Positions 56,155-64,000 of a stretch of DNA of 64,000 nt are shown one piece after another (positions within the stretch are counted from its first letter, which is position 1; each line of letters opens with the position of its first letter). The notes beneath the pieces were generated by a model. It ran no database searches and had not been told where the DNA came from. It worked only from the letters and a program-made list of their open reading frames with translations. Source of the DNA: Shewanella psychropiezotolerans (GTDB lineage Bacteria > Pseudomonadota > Gammaproteobacteria > Enterobacterales > Shewanellaceae); contig NZ_CP041614.1 of NCBI RefSeq assembly GCF_007197555.1, positions 6,306,001-6,370,000 of the forward strand, given 5' to 3'. Made by a program: the position numbers and the translations under genes.

Positions 56155-57288
56155 GTGAATATTCGTTTTTTCAGTAAAGCCAGCATTTTTGCTGGCTTTA
56201 TCATGCTTTCAACGCCACTGCAGGCCTCAGACCTACAGCAGCGTCAATCCGATCTTAAAGTACTGCAATCACAGATAAGCAAACAAGCATCGGATCTAAA
56301 AGACACCGCTAAGCAGCGAGAAAAGTTAATCTCATTGCTCAAGAAAGATGAAAAAGCGATCGCCTCAGCTGCTAGAAAAGTCAATGAAACCCAAAATTCA
56401 CTTTCTAAAACAGATAAGAAACTGGCTCAATTAGATAAACGCCAAAACAAGTTAGATACACTGAAGACAACCCAGCAGGAAACATTAGCCAATCAGTTGG
56501 CCAGTGCCTATTTAGCGGGTAATCACGACTATAGTAAGATGCTACTCAACCAGCAGAGCCCAGCAAGTATCGAACGTCTACTCGCCTACTATCAATATTT
56601 GAATAATGCCCGCATGGCATCGATCAATGAGTTGAAACAGACCATTGAAGAGCTCAATGACATTCAAATTGAACAGATAGCCCAGAAGACTCAGCTTAAT
56701 AAGCTCATTCTCAACCAGCAACAACAGGCGAAACAGCTCAACCTGGAACAGAGCCAAAGACAAAAAACCCTGACACAACTGCAGAGAACACTCAATAGCA
56801 GTGGCGCCAGACTGGAGCAGATGCAGATAGAAGAAGCCAGTCTCAAACATGTCGTCGAGCAAGCCATCGTGGCCATGAGAAGTAACCCTAAGATGGAAGG
56901 GTTATCCAGTAGCAGAAAGCTAAAATGGCCGACCAAGGGGCGTATCAAGTCGGGCTTCGGCAGCCGTAGATCGGGTCAGGTAAAATGGAAAGGGGTCACA
57001 CTCTCGGCTCCGGAAGGTCAAACAATAGCGGCTATCGCAGCGGGAAAGGTCATTTATGCAGACTGGTTACGCGGCTTCGGTATGGTGCTAGTTGTCGATC
57101 ATGGTAAGGGGTATATGAGCCTGTATGGTCATGCCCAAACCCTATTAAAAAACCCCGGAGACTCTGTAAATAAAGGAGAATCTATCGCATTAGTCGGTCG
57201 GTCGGGTGGACAGACTGAGCCTGGCCTATACTTTGAGGTAAGGCATAAAGGGCAAGCGGTCGATCCGGCGAGATACTGTAAACGCTAG
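56155..57288 (+). CDS. envC: EnvC-type amidase activator (coiled coil + degenerate LytM domain)
   Basis: 377 residues from a GTG start. Signal peptide (to about residue 24, LQASD), a long coiled coil (about 25-240) and a C-terminal LytM/M23 domain. Catalytic zinc residues are lost: the HxH position reads LYFEV rather than LHFEV, and the first motif is WKGVTL. This matches EnvC, which does not cleave peptidoglycan but activates AmiA/AmiB at the septum through FtsEX. Part of the gpmI operon. Confidence 0.93.
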   Translation: MNIRFFSKASIFAGFIMLSTPLQASDLQQRQSDLKVLQSQISKQASDLKDTAKQREKLISLLKKDEKAIASAARKVNETQNSLSKTDKKLAQLDKRQNKLDTLKTTQQETLANQLASAYLAGNHDYSKMLLNQQSPASIERLLAYYQYLNNARMASINELKQTIEELNDIQIEQIAQKTQLNKLILNQQQQAKQLNLEQSQRQKTLTQLQRTLNSSGARLEQMQIEEASLKHVVEQAIVAMRSNPKMEGLSSSRKLKWPTKGRIKSGFGSRRSGQVKWKGVTLSAPEGQTIAAIAAGKVIYADWLRGFGMVLVVDHGKGYMSLYGHAQTLLKNPGDSVNKGESIALVGRSGGQTEPGLYFEVRHKGQAVDPARYCKR

Positions 57289-57320
57289 GAGAGATCTAGC
57301 CCTTAAATATAGGGGCTGCC

Positions 57321-58540
57321 ATGTCAAAATATATTCGCTACCTTTGTAGTATTCTCATTGGTGTAGGGCTAGGGATATCCGTTACCCTATCAGGACAAGA
57401 AAACGCCGAACAGTATCATCACAATCTCAACTATCCGCTCCTACTCGACGTTATCGACACAGTTGAGACTTACTACGTAACAGAATTAAGCCAAGATGAG
57501 CTTATTGCTGCAGCAATAGAAGGGATTTTTTCTAAGTTGGATCCTTATTCCAACTTTCTCGATAAACAAGAATTCTCAAATATCAGAAATGCCAACAAGG
57601 GTGAATATTTTGGTTTTGGCATAGAGATAGCGACCGAAGATGACAAGATAACCATAATAACCCCCTTCCCCGACTCCCCTGCCGAGCGTGCAGGCATAAG
57701 AGCAGGCGATCGAATAGTTAGACTCAATAATAATAAAGTTGATTACAGCAAATTAGACGACCTACTTAAAGAAATCAAAAACCATAGCCAGAATAATCAA
57801 TCGATTGTGCTCGCACTCACTCACCCCAATATGGATACTGTCTATGAAGTCACCTTAGTGCCGAGCCTCATCTCGGTGCATTCGGTCACGGCCGAATTGC
57901 TGGATGGCAATATTGGCTTTATCAAACTTGCCAGCTTTCAGGACAATTCTACCGAGGAGATGGTTAAGCAATTAGCCCTGTGGCAACCGCTAAAATTACA
58001 GGGACTCATCTTAGATCTGAGGAATAATCCAGGAGGCTTACTCGATCAAGCCATAAAAATTGCCGACATCTTTCTCGAAAAAGGCAGAATAGTCTCAACC
58101 GAGGGACGATTCTTCGACGCAAACTCAGACTATTATGCCTCGCCCCAAACTATGCTTCACGACGTCCCTATTATGGTGTTAATCAACAAGGGATCTGCTT
58201 CTGCTTCAGAGGTGCTTGCCGCTGCCTTACAGGATAATAAAAGAGCTAAGCTGATAGGTGAGACTAGCTTCGGTAAGGGAACCGTACAGAGTCTAATTCC
58301 TACATTAATGGAAGGGAACGCAATAAAACTGACTATAGCCAAATACACCACCCCAATGGCCGGGACATTAATAGTAAGGGGATTGAGCCAGATATAAAAC
58401 TTCAATTAGATACTGTCACAAATGAGCAAACTGTGCCTATAATCGACGAGACCAATGTCCATGATAAAATTGAAAATAATAATGTTGAAACTGATCTGAT
58501 ATTGGATTCAGCAATTACATGGATAAAAACTCATTCTTAA
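57321..58540 (+). CDS. ctpA: C-terminal processing peptidase (S41), with a one-base frameshift
   Basis: 406 residues once repaired. N-terminal membrane anchor (about 5-22), PDZ domain (about 90-170) and S41 protease domain with Ser in GSASASE (residues 291-297) and the general base Lys319 in FGKGTVQ. The frame breaks at 58351-58354, where four C are present and five would give YTTPNGRDINSKGIEPDIKL-type sequence (the standard ending of the family); the read frame stops at 58397 while the repaired one ends at 58540. The catalytic core precedes the break. Third gene of the gpmI cluster. Confidence 0.9.
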
Positions 58541-58585
58541 CGCCTTTTGCTCTTAGTGTAAAAGGTATGGAAAATACCTAACACA

Positions 58586-59356
58586 GTGCGCTTTTTAATA
58601 TTTTATTTTGCTTTAATTTTTCCAGCTAGCTATGGAAATGCCGCTCAAGTTGCGATCATCATTGACGATATTGGATATCGTCAATCCGATGAAGCCGTAC
58701 TGACCTTACCCGATAACATTACCCTCTCAGTGCTTCCTCACACACCTCTGGGCAGTTCAGTTGCTCATATTGCACACGAAAGAGGCTACGAAGTAATGCT
58801 ACACCTGCCTATGCAGGCACTCAATGGCAAGAAGCTTGGTCCTGGTGGAATAACCAATGACATGAGTGAAACAGATGTTAAGCAGACCATAAACCAGGCT
58901 TTCGAGAGCATCCCTTTCGCTAAAGGCGCCAACAATCATATGGGAAGTTTATTGACCCAGCTGGATGAGCCAATGCAGTGGGTGATGGAAAGTTTAAAAC
59001 AGAAGCAAGTCTACTTCGTCGACAGTATGACCACACGTTACACCAAGGCGGGAAGTACAGCCGACAAACTAGGTATACCTCAGTTAAAGCGACAGGTATT
59101 CTTGGATAATGACGTCTCACAAGCCGGTTTGAACCTACAATTTGAACGCCTTATCGCCTTAGCACATAGGCAAGGCCAAGTCGTTGCCATAGCTCACCCA
59201 TATCCTGAAACCATAGAATATTTGAAACTAAATCTACCGCGATTACAGCAGGCAGGCATCAGCCTGGTTAAAACCTCGGAGCTTTTACCTTATAGGATTG
59301 CAGTAAGTAAAAAACAGGAGAAGACAGGAAAAGACGCTACCATCAGGTTGAAGTAG
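58586..59356 (+). CDS. yibQ: Divergent polysaccharide deacetylase family protein, YibQ type
   Basis: 256 residues from a GTG start. Signal peptide (to about residue 20, YGNAA), then a NodB-like barrel with VAIIIDDIGYRQSDEA (metal Asp pair), HLPMQALNGKKLGPG and SMTTRYTKAG. Divergent polysaccharide deacetylases of this type have no established substrate. Last gene of the gpmI-envC-ctp-yibQ cluster, the usual order. Confidence 0.92.
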   Translation: MRFLIFYFALIFPASYGNAAQVAIIIDDIGYRQSDEAVLTLPDNITLSVLPHTPLGSSVAHIAHERGYEVMLHLPMQALNGKKLGPGGITNDMSETDVKQTINQAFESIPFAKGANNHMGSLLTQLDEPMQWVMESLKQKQVYFVDSMTTRYTKAGSTADKLGIPQLKRQVFLDNDVSQAGLNLQFERLIALAHRQGQVVAIAHPYPETIEYLKLNLPRLQQAGISLVKTSELLPYRIAVSKKQEKTGKDATIRLK

Positions 59357-59383
59357 CGACTGATATCACTCTAAAAGCTAACT

Positions 59384-59842
59384 CTAGGAGCTAAGTTCAA
59401 GTACAGGAATAGACAATTCAGGAAGCAGCTTTACCAACTCATGATTATTGCTAACGATATCCGACAGAGAATATTGGTCTAAGACCGTTAAATAAGCCGT
59501 AACAGCCTCGGCTAATACACCTCTTAACTGGCAAGAAGGGGTCAGGCGGCAGTATGGTTTACTGCAATCGATAGGCGCCAGAGAATTTTCTAAAACTCTC
59601 ACCAGTTGACCTATATTGATCTCTTTCGGTGACTTACCTAAACGAAAACCACCACTCTTACCTCGAATAGTTTCTAAGTAACCTAGCTTACCCAGGTGGT
59701 GCACGATCTTAGAGACATGGTTAGGCGACAAGTCAAAGACCTGAGTGATCTCCGAGATTCGAAATAGCGTCTCTCTGTTAGGCTGAATAGCCAAATACAT
59801 TAAGGTACGAATACCAAAGTCTGTATAACGAGTTAACTGCAT
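59384..59842 (-). CDS. nsrR: Nitric-oxide-sensing repressor NsrR (Rrf2 family)
   Basis: 152 residues. MQLTRYTDFGIRTLMYLA start, winged helix with DLSPNHVSKIVHHLGKLGYL, and the iron-sulfur ligands Cys93, Cys98 and Cys104, spaced exactly as C91/C96/C102 of E. coli NsrR. Nitric oxide destroys the cluster and releases the repressor. Convergent with yibQ; a YkgJ-type cysteine-rich gene lies upstream 21 bases away on the same strand, so the two may share a transcript. Confidence 0.95.
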   Translation of the reverse strand: MQLTRYTDFGIRTLMYLAIQPNRETLFRISEITQVFDLSPNHVSKIVHHLGKLGYLETIRGKSGGFRLGKSPKEINIGQLVRVLENSLAPIDCSKPYCRLTPSCQLRGVLAEAVTAYLTVLDQYSLSDIVSNNHELVKLLPELSIPVLELSS

Positions 59843-59863
59843 TAGGCACCTTACAAAGTTAGT

Positions 59864-60115
59864 CTAACTGGTTTGAGCCTCTAAAAAAGAGATCAAACTA
59901 ATAGCTTCAGAATTAGTACTACCACAAACATCAATAGTTGCAGAGAAGGAGCTGCACACTTCCGGGCGCTCTTTCATCCCAAAAATCATGCATAAATTAT
60001 CATTGGATAGTTGAATACACCGCTCACCCGCTGGTTTACCTTCAGGCATCCCAGGAATGGGGCTAGTGATCGATGGGGCAATACAACAAGCTCCACATCC
60101 AAGCCGACAATTCAT
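59864..60115 (-). CDS. YkgJ-family cysteine-cluster protein
   Basis: 83 residues with conserved CRLGCGACCIAPSITSPIPG and later Cys residues (GERCIQLSNDNLCMIF and CSSFSATIDVC), the pattern of the zinc/iron-sulfur-chelating YkgJ family. Function unknown. It precedes nsrR on the same strand. Confidence 0.88.
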   Translation of the reverse strand: MNCRLGCGACCIAPSITSPIPGMPEGKPAGERCIQLSNDNLCMIFGMKERPEVCSSFSATIDVCGSTNSEAISLISFLEAQTS

Positions 60116-60300
60116 AAAATCATTCCTTTCAACACATTATACCTATTATTGAGTACCATAGCAGCCGTTATGATCACAGCATCTTCTAATAAAGCTAATT
60201 CATTTAAACTAGTTTACTCTTTTTGTCCCCTCCCCGTCTTTGATTCACAACAAAAGCAGCTCATAGGTAGAAAGAATAAATCGAAAACCAATCGGTATAG

Positions 60301-60670
60301 GAATGCATGGATGCACAAATGTCATGAAGATTGACGCAAAGGACATGGGTGGACGAGAGTGACGTCAGGTACAAGCTTTCGAGCGCGAAGCTGGGGCGGA
60401 CTAGCACTTTTTAAAAGACGAACCCGCGCCCCCGGCGTGACAGGCCGCTTTCTGCTTAATAAAGAGGCTAATATCTCCATGGGCCGCTCCTTAATATCCT
60501 ATTACTACGGCATTCAAACATCCATGTTTTCAAGGAGTGTATGCCAAATCAATGTCTGGAACACTTCTGTTAAATCAAGAATGGTACAACTGAACTACGA
60601 AGTGCATAGATGCACAAATGTCACGTAGACCATGGATGGTCGAGAGTGACCGCTCCTTTAGCAAAGTGCT
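60301..60670 (-). pseudogene. Broken tRNA-Asp copies interrupted by a small dispersed repeat
   Basis: Two remnants of tRNA-Asp plus flanks. Remnant 1 (about 60393-60491) keeps CGAACCCGCG-CCCCCGGCG and GTGACAGGCCG (one base missing) and a terminal CCGCTCCTTA, with ~35 foreign bases where the D-arm should be. Remnant 2 (about 60583-60666) keeps CAACTGAACTAC and CGCTCCTTTAGCAAA but is split by ~50 bases (GTGCATAGATGCACAAATG...GAGAGTGAC). A relative of that insert stands alone at 60304-60362. Neither can fold as a tRNA. Confidence 0.75.
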
Positions 60671-60721
60671 TACGCATAATGCTGAATACTTTTTCGTCAT
60701 TTTCATTCAAAAATTAAACAC

Positions 60722-60753
60722 GAAAAAGCCCTAACATTGCTGTTAGGGCTTAT
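60722..60753 (-). terminator. Terminator of the rrn operon
   Basis: AAGCCCTAACA / TGTTAGGGCTT perfect 11-bp stem with a TTGC loop; on the minus strand it is followed by TTTTTCG. Confidence 0.92.
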
Positions 60754-60761
60754 CGTAATGT

Positions 60762-60838
60762 TGGCGGAGCGGACGGGACTCGAACCCGCGACCCCCGGCG
60801 TGACAGGCCGGTATTCTAACCAACTGAACTACCGCTCC
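60762..60838 (-). tRNA. tRNA-Asp (GTC)
   Basis: 77 bases reading GGAGCGGTAGTTCAGTTGGT at the 5' end, anticodon GTC in CCTGTCACG, T-loop GGTTCGAGTCC, and an encoded CCA end. It is the last gene of the rrn operon after 5S rRNA. Confidence 0.98.
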
Positions 60839-60933
60839 TTTAGCAAATTGCCGAAGCATTCTGCTAAATTCTTTTATCGTCGCTAGCTTGTCAGGGCTAG
60901 GAGACTCGCTTTAATCAATAAAGCTAAATAGGC

Positions 60934-61051
60934 GCCTGGAAATGACCTACTCTCACATGGGGAGACCCCACACTACCATCGGCGCGATTGCGTTTCACTT
61001 CTGAGTTCGAGATGGATTCAGGTGGGGCCACAATGCTATGGTTTCCAGACT
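60934..61051 (-). rRNA. rrf: 5S ribosomal RNA
   Basis: About 117 bases on the minus strand, with CCCACCTGAATCCATCTCG, GAACTCAGAAGTGAAACG and GCGCCGATGGTAGTGTGGGG, all conserved 5S blocks; the two ends (GTCTGGAAA and TTTCCAGGC) pair as helix I. Ends are accurate to a few bases. Confidence 0.97.
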
Positions 61052-61253
61052 AATTTGACGATTACTTTCAGCTTTTTAAAAAAGCTAAAGGTAAAAGAAT
61101 TTAGAAAGCTGTATAAATAATTGGGTTTAGTACACGGATGTACTGTATGTCATAAATGCAGGAGCATTTTATGACCAACTTAAATCAAGTTCGTATTCTT
61201 TTGTGCTTATGAAGTAACACACACACTAACTACACAAACCCATCTGGGTTGTA

Positions 61254-64000
<2,747 letters not shown>

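Noticed and set aside
60011..60628. Plus-strand frames of 89-107 codons between the YkgJ-type gene and tRNA-Asp
   Set aside because: They run over broken tRNA-Asp copies and repeats and antisense to a real gene; no coding signal.

Overview
The window looks like a chromosomal segment of a marine gammaproteobacterium, most likely Shewanella or a close relative. The reasons are the protein-level look of hutH/hutU/hutC/hutI, gpsA-secB-yibN beside gpmI-envC-ctp-yibQ, nsrR, mtnC and the rrn operon, plus many TonB, MCP and stress-response genes. This assignment rests on recognising protein families, not on a database search.

Layout. (1) 1-6.9 kb: the end of an SPI-2-like type III secretion system (sctP', sctQ, sctR, sctS, sctT, sctU), then a divergent pair made of a CesT-like chaperone and an unrecognised 536-residue protein that is a good effector candidate. 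(2) 7-10.8 kb: a LysE-type exporter, a YbdG-type mechanosensitive channel and two small envelope proteins. (3) 10.8-16.3 kb: histidine utilisation, hutC-hutU-hutH on the minus strand and hutI divergent, with a palindromic HutC-type operator between. (4) 16.3-21 kb: accessory stretch with a lipoprotein, an AraC regulator, a small cupredoxin-like protein, an orphan beta-barrel protein, and long intergenic regions full of inverted repeats. (5) 21-31.5 kb: a complete Fur-controlled vibrioferrin-type siderophore locus (TonB receptor and SbnG-like citrate synthase on minus; pvsABCDE on plus). (6) 31.5-47 kb: mixed genes (plasmid/ICE-type small protein, OMP, mtnC, metallopeptidase, two thioesterases, acyl-CoA ligase, two ABC exporters with a GntR regulator and a PspB-like protein, a GlxA-type regulator) with two copies of a ~265-bp MITE-like element. 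(7) 47-50 kb: a chemoreceptor, then mog followed by a tandem array made from copies of its own 3' end. (8) 50-60 kb: core genes (NlpC/P60, HI0933 flavoprotein, gpsA, secB, rhodanese, gpmI, envC, ctp, yibQ, nsrR, a YkgJ-type protein). (9) 60-64 kb: the 3' part of an rrn operon on the minus strand (23S partial, 5S, tRNA-Asp, terminator), with broken tRNA-Asp copies downstream.

Four otherwise intact genes (hutI, pvsB, pvsC, ctp) each carry a single missing base in a G or C homopolymer, and a small GNAT gene carries one extra A. The common pattern suggests base-calling errors in the assembly, though slipped-strand variation cannot be excluded. The most unusual non-coding features are the mog 3'-end array (48994-49549), a two-hairpin intergenic element present after both hutI and pvsE with a compensatory base-pair change between copies, a predicted three-way-junction structure at 16627-16692, the palindrome TAATACCAATCGGTATAA sitting exactly on three different stop codons, and the interrupted tRNA-Asp copies.
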